Shown here in pieces: positions 25,258 through 33,140 of a DNA stretch of 64,000 nucleotides. A program made the position numbers and the translations under genes. Origin of the DNA: Anaerolineales bacterium (GTDB taxonomy: Bacteria; Chloroflexota; Anaerolineae; Anaerolineales; Villigracilaceae); NCBI GenBank assembly GCA_019187665.1, contig JABARH010000036.1:1-64000 (forward strand), given 5' to 3'. The number at the start of each line of letters is the position of its first letter. Position 1 is the first letter of the stretch. The notes under the pieces were generated by a model. The model saw nothing but the letters and a program-made list of their open reading frames with translations. It did not search any database and was not told the origin of the DNA.

Positions 25258-27086
25258 AAACACAATTCAAACGTTCTGCAGCACAACCAACGCCCGCCGC
25301 GCGCGCGGCATGCGCGTTCCTGATCCTGATCCTTGCCGCTTGCGCGCCTCGCGCCACCCAAACCGCCGCGCCTTCCATTTTTCCAACCCCCACCTTCGTC
25401 ACCGCATCCGAAGTTCGCGGCGAGGCATTTTTAATTTCAATGGAAGAGAACGGGCGCGCGCACCTCTTCCTTTATTCCACAACCGGTCAACCCATCCTGC
25501 GCCTGACCCGCGGCGAATGGGACGACATCGCCCCGGCCGTCAGCCCGGACAGCACGCATGTTGCATTCGCATCCAACCGCAGTGGCTACTTCGACCTCTA
25601 TCTCCTCACCCTCGCCAGCGGCGAAATCCAGCAGATCACCAACACGCCTCAATACGACTCCTCGCCCTCCTGGTCGCCGGACAGTCAATGGCTGGCCTTT
25701 GAAACCTACGACGGCTCCGATCTCGAGGTCAGCGTCGTCTCGCTAACAGACCCCTCCCAGCCGCCCATCGCGTTAACCGAAAACTCCGCTTCCGACTACG
25801 CCCCAGCCTGGTCGCCGCGCGGACGCTCCATCGCCTTCGTCTCCGACCAAACCGGCAACCCCGACATCTGGCTCGCCGACCTCGACCGCGCCGATGATGG
25901 ACGCTTCGTCAACATTACCAACACACCCAACGCCGCAGAAAATCGCCCGCAATGGAAAGAAGAACGACTGATGTGGCTCACCCGTTCCGATAACATCGCC
26001 TTTAGCGGCGCGCACATCTGGGACTCAACCCAACCCGATAATCCCGCGCAATGGGCGCTGGACGCCGATCGTGCCGCCTGGAATCCGGGCGGAACCTACC
26101 TCGTCACCATCTTGAATAACCCCAATGCGGATTATCTCTCCGCCTCCTCCCTGGATGGAAACCTGCTCCTGCCCATCCTGCCCCTGCCCGGAACGGTGCG
26201 CGGACTCGCCTGGCTAAACGTGGACCTGCCGTCCATTCCCGAAGCCTATCGCACCGCATCCGCCTCCACGCCCGCGCCAAATTGGGCGCCGGCTGTCACA
26301 CCGCTTTCCGAGGGACCGAGTCAACGCTGGACAGTTGTGCCTCTCAACGATGTGCAAGCCCCATACGCACAACTGCACGATCTCGCAGACGAATCATTCA
26401 ACGCATTGCGTCAGCGCCTGATCGAAGAAACCGGGTGGGACGCGCTTGCCAGCCTCTCGAACGCCTACGTGCCTCTCACCGCCCCGCTCGACCCCGGACT
26501 CGGAGACGACTGGCTCTACACGGGGCGCGCCTTCGCCTTAAATCCCCTCATGGTTAACGCCGGTTGGATGATCGCCGTGCGCGAAGAGATCGGTCAGCAA
26601 ACCTATTGGCACATTTACCTCCGCGCACAAGCGCAAGACGGCTCGCGCGGCGAACCGATCTACAACGCCCCCTGGGATATCAACGCACGCTATAACCTCG
26701 ACCCGCAAGCCTACGAACAGGGCGGACAATTCGCACCCATCCCGCCCGGCTACTGGGTGGACCTCACTTCCCTCGCGCGCGTCTATGGCTGGGAACGACT
26801 GCCCGCCCTGCCCAACTGGCGCACCTACTTTGCGGGCGCGCGCTTCACCGAATTTGTTTTAACCGGCGGCATGGATTGGCACAGCGCCATGCTCGAACTC
26901 TATCCGCCCGAAGCGCTCGTCACGCCAACGCTTCGTTTGCCACCCACTGCCACACGTACGCGCACACCGCGCCCCACCACCACGAGCGGACCGAGTCCCA
27001 CGCCCACCCTTTCGCCGACTGCAACATTAACTCCACTGCCCACATCCACACCAACGCCGATTCCATCCAACACGCCCCTGCCTTAA
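25254..27086 (+). CDS. TolB-like beta-propeller lipoprotein
   Basis: A 610-residue lipoprotein. Signal AFLILILAAC carries the lipobox. Residues ~60-290 hold several TolB/WD40-like propeller blades (ISPDSTHVAFASNRSG, SPSWSPDSQWLAFETY, APAWSPRGRSIAFVSDQTGNPDIWL). A second region (~350-570) has no recognised fold. A Thr/Pro-rich tail of ~50 residues ends the protein. Such lipoproteins are common at the cell surface of Chloroflexota; the role is unknown. It directly abuts the M23 gene. Confidence 0.8.
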   Translation: MKTQFKRSAAQPTPAARAACAFLILILAACAPRATQTAAPSIFPTPTFVTASEVRGEAFLISMEENGRAHLFLYSTTGQPILRLTRGEWDDIAPAVSPDSTHVAFASNRSGYFDLYLLTLASGEIQQITNTPQYDSSPSWSPDSQWLAFETYDGSDLEVSVVSLTDPSQPPIALTENSASDYAPAWSPRGRSIAFVSDQTGNPDIWLADLDRADDGRFVNITNTPNAAENRPQWKEERLMWLTRSDNIAFSGAHIWDSTQPDNPAQWALDADRAAWNPGGTYLVTILNNPNADYLSASSLDGNLLLPILPLPGTVRGLAWLNVDLPSIPEAYRTASASTPAPNWAPAVTPLSEGPSQRWTVVPLNDVQAPYAQLHDLADESFNALRQRLIEETGWDALASLSNAYVPLTAPLDPGLGDDWLYTGRAFALNPLMVNAGWMIAVREEIGQQTYWHIYLRAQAQDGSRGEPIYNAPWDINARYNLDPQAYEQGGQFAPIPPGYWVDLTSLARVYGWERLPALPNWRTYFAGARFTEFVLTGGMDWHSAMLELYPPEALVTPTLRLPPTATRTRTPRPTTTSGPSPTPTLSPTATLTPLPTSTPTPIPSNTPLP

Positions 27087-28124
27087 ATGCGAAAAACAGA
27101 TTCCTGTTTCCTGATCGCCGCCCTGTTCCTCTCCGCCTGCGGAATCGCCGCCCCCGCCGCCGCAGAAACGCCCGCCGCCACACTCGCGCCCGCAACGACA
27201 GACCCGCTTCCCATCCCGACCCCGAGCGGGGCGCCGTTGCGCCTAGTGTTGCCCACCCCCGGCGCAGAGCCGGTCTCGGGCTGGCGTCCGCCTCTTTATC
27301 CCATTCCGTGGGCGGTTTCCTCCTACGACCACTTTTATTTTGCGCGCCCGAATCCAGCGGATCAGGTCAACTGGCCCCTCGCAGACTATCGTTACGGGCA
27401 AATGTTTTTCGACAACATCGTTCACACCGGCGTGGATATTGACGCCTTTGAAGGTTCGCCGGTTCTGGCGGCCGGACCCGGCACGGTGGTCTGGGCGGGC
27501 TGGGGACTCTTCCGCGAGGCACCCAACGATAAGACCGACCCGTATGGCATGGCTGTTGCAATCCGCCACGACTTTGGCTACAACGGACAGCAATTATTCA
27601 CCATCTACGCCCACATGTCGCGCGTGGATGTGACCGAGGGGCAATACATGGAAACCGGCGAACAGATCGGGCTGGTCGGCGCGACCGGGAATACAACCGG
27701 GCCGCATCTGCATTTTGAGGTGCGACTTGGAAAAAACTCATTCCAAAACACCTACAACCCGGAATTATGGATGGCTCCGCCGCAGGGCTGGGGCGTGCTG
27801 GTTGGTCATCTCGCCGGCCCGAAACGCGAACCGTTGCAACTCTTTCCCGTTTTTGTCACCTCCGAAGAGACGAATAAGACTCGCGAGATCCGCACCTATG
27901 GCGGCGGCGCGGTTAATTCCGATCCGTATTACCGCGAGAATCTCGTCTTGAGCGACCTGCCTGCTGGTTTGTATCGCGTCGTATTAACCTATGAAAAAGA
28001 ACCGTATCAATTTTGGGTCGAAATTTTCCCCGGACAGGTCACATATTTCACATTTGACCTCAAGAATGGATTCACCCTCGTCCCTCCGCCGACCCCCGCG
28101 CTCGATTTTCTGCCAACGCCGTGA
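27087..28124 (+). CDS. M23-family peptidase lipoprotein
   Basis: A 345-residue lipoprotein (LIAALFLSAC lipobox) with a LytM/M23 domain. The zinc set is His113/Asp117 in HTGVDID, plus IYAHMS and HLHFEVRLG. All metal residues are kept, so it may cut peptidoglycan cross-links or a related peptide. A beta-rich C-terminal region of ~110 residues follows. The ATG comes immediately after the previous stop, so it is the fourth gene of the run from the ParB-like protein. Confidence 0.88.
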   Translation: MRKTDSCFLIAALFLSACGIAAPAAAETPAATLAPATTDPLPIPTPSGAPLRLVLPTPGAEPVSGWRPPLYPIPWAVSSYDHFYFARPNPADQVNWPLADYRYGQMFFDNIVHTGVDIDAFEGSPVLAAGPGTVVWAGWGLFREAPNDKTDPYGMAVAIRHDFGYNGQQLFTIYAHMSRVDVTEGQYMETGEQIGLVGATGNTTGPHLHFEVRLGKNSFQNTYNPELWMAPPQGWGVLVGHLAGPKREPLQLFPVFVTSEETNKTREIRTYGGGAVNSDPYYRENLVLSDLPAGLYRVVLTYEKEPYQFWVEIFPGQVTYFTFDLKNGFTLVPPPTPALDFLPTP

Positions 28125-28125
28125 C

Positions 28126-28167
28126 CACGCGACTACGTGACTAGCAGACTAGAAGACCAGCCGACTA
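28126..28167. repeat. short tandem-like repeat
   Basis: Degenerate units of the type GCGACTA/GTGACTA/GCAGACTA repeat over ~40 bp just after the M23 stop. It has the same style as the arrays at 34362-34497. Confidence 0.5.
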
Positions 28168-28174
28168 AACTCCC

Positions 28175-28202
28175 TTGACGACCCGAACATCTGTGCTATA
28201 CT
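28175..28202 (+). promoter_or_regulatory. recA promoter
   Basis: TTGACG, 16-nt spacer, TATACT. A LexA-type box fills the spacer. GGAG lies before the recA ATG, which is about 50 nt past the -10 box. Confidence 0.75.
28185..28196. promoter_or_regulatory. SOS (LexA) box
   Basis: GAACATCTGTGC fits the Gram-positive type SOS box GAAC-N4-GTTC with one mismatch and lies between -35 and -10 of recA, the expected place for LexA repression. Confidence 0.65.
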
Positions 28203-28252
28203 CTCGCAACCAACTTAAAACGTTGCTGGAACCTTACACTTGGAGATAAATC

Positions 28253-29353
28253 ATGGCACGCAAATCAACCGCAAAAGACAAAGTACCATCTGGCCCAGTA
28301 ATGGACGAAGGCAAAAAAGCCGTTCTCGATAAAGCCGTCGGCGACATCCTCAAACGCTACGGCGACGGCTCCATCATGCGCCTCGGCGAAGCCCACACCA
28401 TGCAAACCGAAACCATCCCGACCGGCTCCCTCTCGCTTGACATCGCCCTCGGCGTCGGCGGCGTCCCGCGTGGACGCATCACCGAAATCTACGGACCCGA
28501 ATCCTCCGGCAAAACCACCCTCTGCCAGCATATCGTGGCCGAAGTGCAGAAGATGGGCGGCACCGCCGCCTACATTGACATGGAACACGCCCTCGACCCC
28601 TCCTACGCGGCAAAATGCGGCGTGGACATTAACAACCTGCTCGTCTCACAACCCGACACCGGCGAACAAGCCCTCGAGATCGTCGAAACCCTCGTCCGCT
28701 CCGGCGGCGTAGACCTCGTCGTAGTCGACTCCGTCGCCGCCCTCGTCCCCCGCTCCGAAATCGAAGGCGACATGGGCGACGCCACCATGGGCGTGCAAGC
28801 CCGCCTCATGTCACAAGCCCTGCGCAAACTTTCCGGCGCCATCAACCAAACCAAAACCACCGTCATCTTCACCAACCAACTCCGCCAAAAGATCGGCGTC
28901 ATGTTCGGTAACCCCGAAACCACCACCGGCGGCAACGCCCTCAAATTCTACGCCTCCCTGCGCCTCGACGTGCGCCGCATCCAATCCATCAAAGCCGGCG
29001 ACGAAGTCATCGGCAACCGCACACGCGTGCGCGTCGTCAAAAACAAAGTCGCCCCGCCCTTCCGCACCGCCGAATTCGACATCATGTTCAACGAAGGCAT
29101 CTCCAAAGTCGGCGACCTGCTCGACCTCGCCACCCAACTCGAGATCGTTCAAAAACGCGGCGCCTTCTTCGCCTACGGCGACGTACGCATCGGACAGGGA
29201 CGCGAAAACGCCAAAGACTACCTGCGCTCCAACCCCGATCTCGCCGCCGAAATCGAAACCGTCATCCGCCAAAAAGCCCTCGGCGGCGAACTCGTCCTGC
29301 CGATTGACATGGGCGGCGAAAGCGACAGCGGCGGCAACGACGAAGAAGCCTAA
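28253..29353 (+). CDS. recA: recombinase RecA
   Basis: A 366-residue RecA, the strand-exchange and LexA-coprotease ATPase. Walker A is GPESSGKTT (81-89). [12 protein letters not shown] (Walker B), the loop L1/L2 region [19 protein letters not shown] with [22 protein letters not shown], and an acidic C-terminal tail are all present. Codon use is strongly C-ending compared with many neighbours, consistent with high expression. It has its own SOS-type promoter and is followed 31 bp later by an unrelated lipoprotein gene. Confidence 0.98.
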   Translation: MARKSTAKDKVPSGPVMDEGKKAVLDKAVGDILKRYGDGSIMRLGEAHTMQTETIPTGSLSLDIALGVGGVPRGRITEIYGPESSGKTTLCQHIVAEVQKMGGTAAYIDMEHALDPSYAAKCGVDINNLLVSQPDTGEQALEIVETLVRSGGVDLVVVDSVAALVPRSEIEGDMGDATMGVQARLMSQALRKLSGAINQTKTTVIFTNQLRQKIGVMFGNPETTTGGNALKFYASLRLDVRRIQSIKAGDEVIGNRTRVRVVKNKVAPPFRTAEFDIMFNEGISKVGDLLDLATQLEIVQKRGAFFAYGDVRIGQGRENAKDYLRSNPDLAAEIETVIRQKALGGELVLPIDMGGESDSGGNDEEA

Positions 29354-29383
29354 ATTAGTTTCGACCTGAAATAGAAACCCAAT

Positions 29384-29429
29384 AATGAACGCGGACCGAC
29401 TCTCCCTCAGACTCGTCTCCGCGTTCATT
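29384..29429 (+). promoter_or_regulatory. inverted repeat enclosing a start codon
   Basis: AATGAACGCGGA and TCCGCGTTCATT form a perfect 12-bp stem with a 22-nt loop, followed by TTG. The left arm contains the ATG of the next gene. It could end recA transcripts or hide the start codon in RNA. Confidence 0.5.
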
Positions 29430-29942
29430 TTGATTCTCCTGTTGACCTCCGCCTGCGGAAGGGATACGACTCCCACACCCTTCCGCCCGCCGACCGAATC
29501 CTCCCCGCCGACAGCGCCTCCCCCCACGCCCCAGGCGGACGCAACCCTCGCCAGCATTTTCCCCACCCAAACATTTCCCCCCGCCCTCCCCAGCGCAACT
29601 CCGCCCTGCCTCAACGACTTAACCTTCCTAACCGACATCACCTACCCCGACGGAACAGTCGTCCTGCCCGGTTCGATCATTGAAAAACAATGGCTGATCC
29701 AAAACACCGGCGCCTGCGACTGGAATCCGCGCTACAGCCTGCGTTTCGTCGGCGGCGATTCCCTCGGCGCAACGGAGACGATGCCACTTTACCCGGCGCG
29801 TGCAGGCGCGAGGATCACACTGAGTCTCCAATTCACCGCGCCGCTTTTTGCCGGGACGTACGAATCTCAATGGCAGGCAGTTGATCCCGATGGAGAGTTT
29901 TTCGGCGACGCCGTTTTTCTATTGATCACAGTAGCACAATGA
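29385..29942 (+). CDS. lipoprotein with NBR1-type Ig-like domain
   Basis: A 185-residue lipoprotein: signal FILILLLTSAC with lipobox, a Thr/Pro linker of ~45 residues, and one NBR1-like Ig domain (ITYPDGTVVLPGSIIEKQWLIQNTG, CDWNPRYSLRFVGGD, YESQWQAVDPDGEFFG). In bacteria this domain is typical of Chloroflexota surface lipoproteins and is thought to mediate binding. The start codon lies inside a perfect hairpin, and no clear ribosome site is seen. It may be read through from recA. Confidence 0.8.
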   Translation: MNADRLSLRLVSAFILILLLTSACGRDTTPTPFRPPTESSPPTAPPPTPQADATLASIFPTQTFPPALPSATPPCLNDLTFLTDITYPDGTVVLPGSIIEKQWLIQNTGACDWNPRYSLRFVGGDSLGATETMPLYPARAGARITLSLQFTAPLFAGTYESQWQAVDPDGEFFGDAVFLLITVAQ

Positions 29943-30025
29943 CAAATCGCCAAGTATTCCGGGGGTAAATTCACTACTCCACTCAGTCACGATCAAATTC
30001 CAAATAAAACATGAGGTTACACACA

Positions 30026-31006
30026 ATGAAGTCACGCAAGCACATTGCTTATCTTTCCTCCCTGATGGCCCTGTGGGTCATCTCCTGCGTCACGTTATTT
30101 CCCAAGAGCGCAAAACAGATGACGGAAGTCCCCACGATCGCCGTAACAGAAGATGCAACAACCGTCCCGGTTGCGGGGGTTGACGGGCAGATCGCCTTTG
30201 TCCAGGATGGGATGATCTATGTCATCAACACAGACGGGACCGGAAAGCAAAGCCTGACAAGCGGCACGTCCCCGGCCTGGTCGCCCGACGGCACGCAAAT
30301 CGCATACCTGGCCGATGTGGACGGAGACCTGGAATTTGACATTTACCTGATGAACGCAGATGGGACAAATCAACGGCCGATCTCGCTCAATCATCCGGAA
30401 TACGACACGCCCACAGACCTGAATTGGCAGGCCAATGGAAATATGATCGTATTCGCCGCCTACTCGGGAGCAGACAAAGCGGAATGGGATGTTGAGATTT
30501 TTTCCATGGACGTGAACACCGCGATCGTCCGGCAAATAACGCGCAACCGACCGGACGATTGGTCTCCTGCCTGGTCTCCGGACGGGAATCAAATCGCATA
30601 TGCTTCCTCGGATTTTGACGCATCCATAAACGATTACAAAGGAAGTATTTACGTGATGCGCGCGGACGGCAACGGTGCAAGCGCGTTCACATCTGCGGGC
30701 GTGGACACGGGGCCTGCCTTCTCGCCGGACGGAAAACTGATCGCGTTTACCTCCGCCAGGCTGGATGGCAACGGGCGCGGCACCGGATTCAAGGTCTTCA
30801 TCATGAACGCCGACGGTTCCGGGGAGAGGCTTTTGGTTGATCAACAAATTGCATCCTATTCCAAACTCTCATGGTCGTCGGATGGGCAATGGCTCGCCAT
30901 CACAGGCGGAACGACAAAAGCCTCCGCGCAGATCTTCCTCGTTCGCGTGGACGGAACGGGATTGACCTTGCTGACCGATGGGGCTGATCCCGCCTGGCGG
31001 CCGTAA
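30026..31006 (+). CDS. TolB-like beta-propeller lipoprotein
   Basis: A 326-residue lipoprotein with lipobox VISC near residue 20, a short linker and a propeller of about six blades (SPAWSPDGTQIAYLADVDGD, LNWQANGNMIVFAAYSG, SPAWSPDGNQIAYASSD, GPAFSPDGKLIAFTS, KLSWSSDGQWLAITGG). These blades match the PD40/TolB repeat. The chosen ATG has GAGG about 10 nt upstream. It is probably a surface protein of unknown partner; a paralogous design is seen at 25254-27086. Confidence 0.8.
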   Translation: MKSRKHIAYLSSLMALWVISCVTLFPKSAKQMTEVPTIAVTEDATTVPVAGVDGQIAFVQDGMIYVINTDGTGKQSLTSGTSPAWSPDGTQIAYLADVDGDLEFDIYLMNADGTNQRPISLNHPEYDTPTDLNWQANGNMIVFAAYSGADKAEWDVEIFSMDVNTAIVRQITRNRPDDWSPAWSPDGNQIAYASSDFDASINDYKGSIYVMRADGNGASAFTSAGVDTGPAFSPDGKLIAFTSARLDGNGRGTGFKVFIMNADGSGERLLVDQQIASYSKLSWSSDGQWLAITGGTTKASAQIFLVRVDGTGLTLLTDGADPAWRP

Positions 31007-31044
31007 ACACATTCATAACGTTCTACAAAACGTAAGGAGCATCC

Positions 31045-31407
31045 ATGCCTGCAAGCGAATCCTTCCCCATTGTATTCGCGAAACTCAGAGCGATCCTCAA
31101 GCCGCACGCCAAAACGCTGACCGTCACGGTTGACACTGCCGACGCCTACTCGCTTGACGGTCCGTTCAGCGAAAAGTGGAAGCGCACCCTGTTCTTCGGT
31201 TCGGCGCAAATCAAAAAGAATTATGTCAGCTTCTATTTGATGCCCGTCTACATGTTCCCGCAATTGCTAAAAAACATCTCGCCCGAATTGAAGAAACGCA
31301 TGCAAGGAAAGTCTTGTTTCAATTTCAAGAAGGTCGAACCAGAGTTACTCAAAGAACTGGCCGCTCTCACAAAGTCCGGCGCGGCGAGATTCAAGAAAGA
31401 AAACTGA
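31045..31407 (+). CDS. DUF1801/YdhG-like domain protein
   Basis: A 120-residue soluble protein. The middle and C-terminal part, with KKNYVSFYLMPVY, ISPELKKRMQGKSCFNFKKVEPELLKEL, matches the DUF1801 pattern (GKSCxxFKxxxE). Function of the family is unknown; some relate to the frataxin-like YdhG fold. GTAAGGAG precedes the ATG. Its stop codon forms the last bases of the target duplication of MITE copy B. Confidence 0.7.
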   Translation: MPASESFPIVFAKLRAILKPHAKTLTVTVDTADAYSLDGPFSEKWKRTLFFGSAQIKKNYVSFYLMPVYMFPQLLKNISPELKKRMQGKSCFNFKKVEPELLKELAALTKSGAARFKKEN

Positions 31408-31537
31408 CAGGACTTACGCGAAACCTTGCGTAGGGCGCGCCGAAGGTCTAACGCGCCTGCTGGCGTTACGCCTGCCTGATTTGCCTGGCAAATCACGGGC
31501 GGTGCCAGGGGAGAACGCCAATTATGCGTAAGCCCTA
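31408..31537. mobile_element. MITE family 1, copy B (inverted relative to copy A)
   Basis: It starts at the base after a stop codon with CAGGACTTACGCG and ends GCGTAAGCCCTA. The inner sequence is the reverse complement of the 5724-5853 copy, including the GCCAGGCAAATC-type hairpin. Flanks ACTGA/ACTGG are a near 5-bp duplication. Confidence 0.85.
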
Positions 31538-31542
31538 ACTGG

Positions 31543-31579
31543 ATCAAAACGGACAGGCGCAAACCTGTCCGTTTTGATT
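31543..31579. terminator. bidirectional intrinsic terminator
   Basis: A perfect 15-bp stem (ATCAAAACGGACAGG and complement) with a 6-nt loop lies between converging genes. TTTT in either direction is part of the stem. Confidence 0.75.
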
Positions 31580-31607
31580 CAAAAGTACTGCAAGATTAAT
31601 CTTGCGC

Positions 31608-31719
31608 CTCTCTACCGTACATTTGCACCGCTAATCCCGCAAAGAACGCAAAGAAAACCTTTTTTAACTTGGCGACCTTAGCGTGCTTTGCGGTAAAAAT
31701 CTTCTCATGTACGGTAGAG
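31608..31719. mobile_element. MITE family 2, copy 1
   Basis: The 112-bp element has ends CTCTCTACCGTACAT and ATGTACGGTAGAG and is flanked by a perfect 10-bp duplication AATCTTGCGC (31598-31607 and 31720-31729). The right duplication reaches into the stop codon of ctaA. A second copy, inverted, is at 45347-45457. Confidence 0.9.
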
Positions 31720-31728
31720 AATCTTGCG

Positions 31729-32775
31729 CTACGCTTTCAAGCGGTCATGTGCCCGCAGGCGATGGATGAAAAATATCCCAAGCCAGAACAGCGTCACAGC
31801 GCCGGCCTGGTGAATCGAGGCGATGGGGACATTGACATTGGTCAGCACGGTCAGCACGCCCAGCGTGATCTGCGCGGCCACCGCGACGATCAGCCAGATC
31901 AGTCCGCGCTGGATCTCGGCAGGGTAATTGCGTCTCTTGGCCTGCTGATAGGCATACGGGACAGCGATCAAGCCGAGAAACGCAAACCAGCGATGGATGA
32001 ACACAACCGTCTGCGGAACTTCGATCAGGTTGTTTGGATTGAATCCCTCCGCGCCGAAGATGCCCTGCGGAATCCACTGTCCCAGCATGAGCGGCCAGGT
32101 GTTCGAGACATGCCCCGCCTTGAGTCCCGCTACGAGGCCGCCGTAGGAAATCTGGATCAGCAAAACGATCAGCGAGACGAGCGCCAGTTTCGAGACCGGC
32201 GACCATATCGCTTTTTTGCCGTAATCGGGGAATCCGTATTTGTGCCCGTACGCCGTCCACAAGGCAAGCGCCAGCAAGGTCAGGGCAAATAGGAGGTGGA
32301 TGGTGAGGCGGAAGTGATCCACCGCCGGGCGTTCCACGAGTCCGCTGGCTACCATGTACCAACCCATGAACGCCTGTCCAATGAAGAGCATGCCCATCAC
32401 AAAGTAGACGCCAAATTCCTTCCACGGGATAGCCTTGCGAAAGAGGAAATAAAAGACCGGAATGGCATAGAACAGCCCGGCCAGTCTTGCGACGATGCGA
32501 TGGATCCATTCCAGCCAAAAGATGAACTTGTAATCATTCACCGTCATCCAAGAGTTGATGTGCAGGTATTCGGGCGTTTGCTGGTACTTGAAAAATTCCT
32601 CGGCCCAGGCTTTTTCACCGACAGGCGGAACAACCCCGCTGACCGGATTCCACTCCACAATGGACAATCCCGAACGAGTAAGACGGACGATCCCCCCGAA
32701 GACGATAAGGAACGCCACGATAAAGGCAAAGGCGAACAGCCACCTCATGATGGCGCGGTGTTGGGTTTTGGGCAT
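31729..32775 (-). CDS. ctaA: heme A synthase, CtaA/Cox15 family
   Basis: A 348-residue membrane protein with eight helices that oxidises heme O to heme A for aa3-type oxidases. Paired histidine helices are visible: WIHRIVARLAG and DHFRLTIHLLFAL in the first half, and VVFIHRWFAFLGL and IASIHQAGAVTLF in the second half. IVRLTRSGLSIVEWNPVSG near the N-terminus is typical of Cox15. The start is the ATG behind GGAGGAA; the longer frame adds 17 residues without a site. Oxidase structural genes are not in the window. Confidence 0.92.
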   Translation of the reverse strand: MPKTQHRAIMRWLFAFAFIVAFLIVFGGIVRLTRSGLSIVEWNPVSGVVPPVGEKAWAEEFFKYQQTPEYLHINSWMTVNDYKFIFWLEWIHRIVARLAGLFYAIPVFYFLFRKAIPWKEFGVYFVMGMLFIGQAFMGWYMVASGLVERPAVDHFRLTIHLLFALTLLALALWTAYGHKYGFPDYGKKAIWSPVSKLALVSLIVLLIQISYGGLVAGLKAGHVSNTWPLMLGQWIPQGIFGAEGFNPNNLIEVPQTVVFIHRWFAFLGLIAVPYAYQQAKRRNYPAEIQRGLIWLIVAVAAQITLGVLTVLTNVNVPIASIHQAGAVTLFWLGIFFIHRLRAHDRLKA

Positions 32776-33140
32776 AATTCCTCCAGAAAAAAACCGCGCT
32801 TCCCACGGAAGCCGGTTTAGATGCACGCCTTGTGATTATAACAAATCCCACCGCGACATCCCCTGTTGGGCGCGCACTCTCTACGTGTGTCCAAACCCTG
32901 TGCGCGGGCAGGACGGGAAAATTAGGCAGTCGGATTACCTTACACTCTTAAAAACCAGGACACAGACGAGCGCGGAAAACGCGGATCCTGAGCGTCTTTT
33001 GGGCAAATTTCTCAAAAAACATCCGCGTTCATCAGCGTTTATCCGCGTCCCAACCAAAGCGTAAGGTAATCAGTTAGGCAGTATAATTTGCCTCGTCCTG
33101 CCGCATTCAAAACAAGAGAGAACCCTCTCCGGAGCGATTC
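32776..33140. other. 365-bp divergent spacer
   Basis: It holds the family 4 element at 32931-33073 and, just right of it, TATAAT (33082-33087), the likely -10 of the coiled-coil gene. Sequence outside the element shows no gene. Confidence 0.6.
32931..33073. mobile_element. MITE family 4 with 9-bp target duplication
   Basis: Ends CGGATTACCTTAC and GTAAGGTAATCAG (one mismatch in 13) bound 143 bp. TTAGGCAGT occurs at 32922-32930 and 33074-33082, a perfect 9-bp target-site duplication. The inner part has the CGCGGAT...ATCCGCG palindromic style. It sits directly upstream of a TATAAT box and so displaced any original -35 region. Confidence 0.85.
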
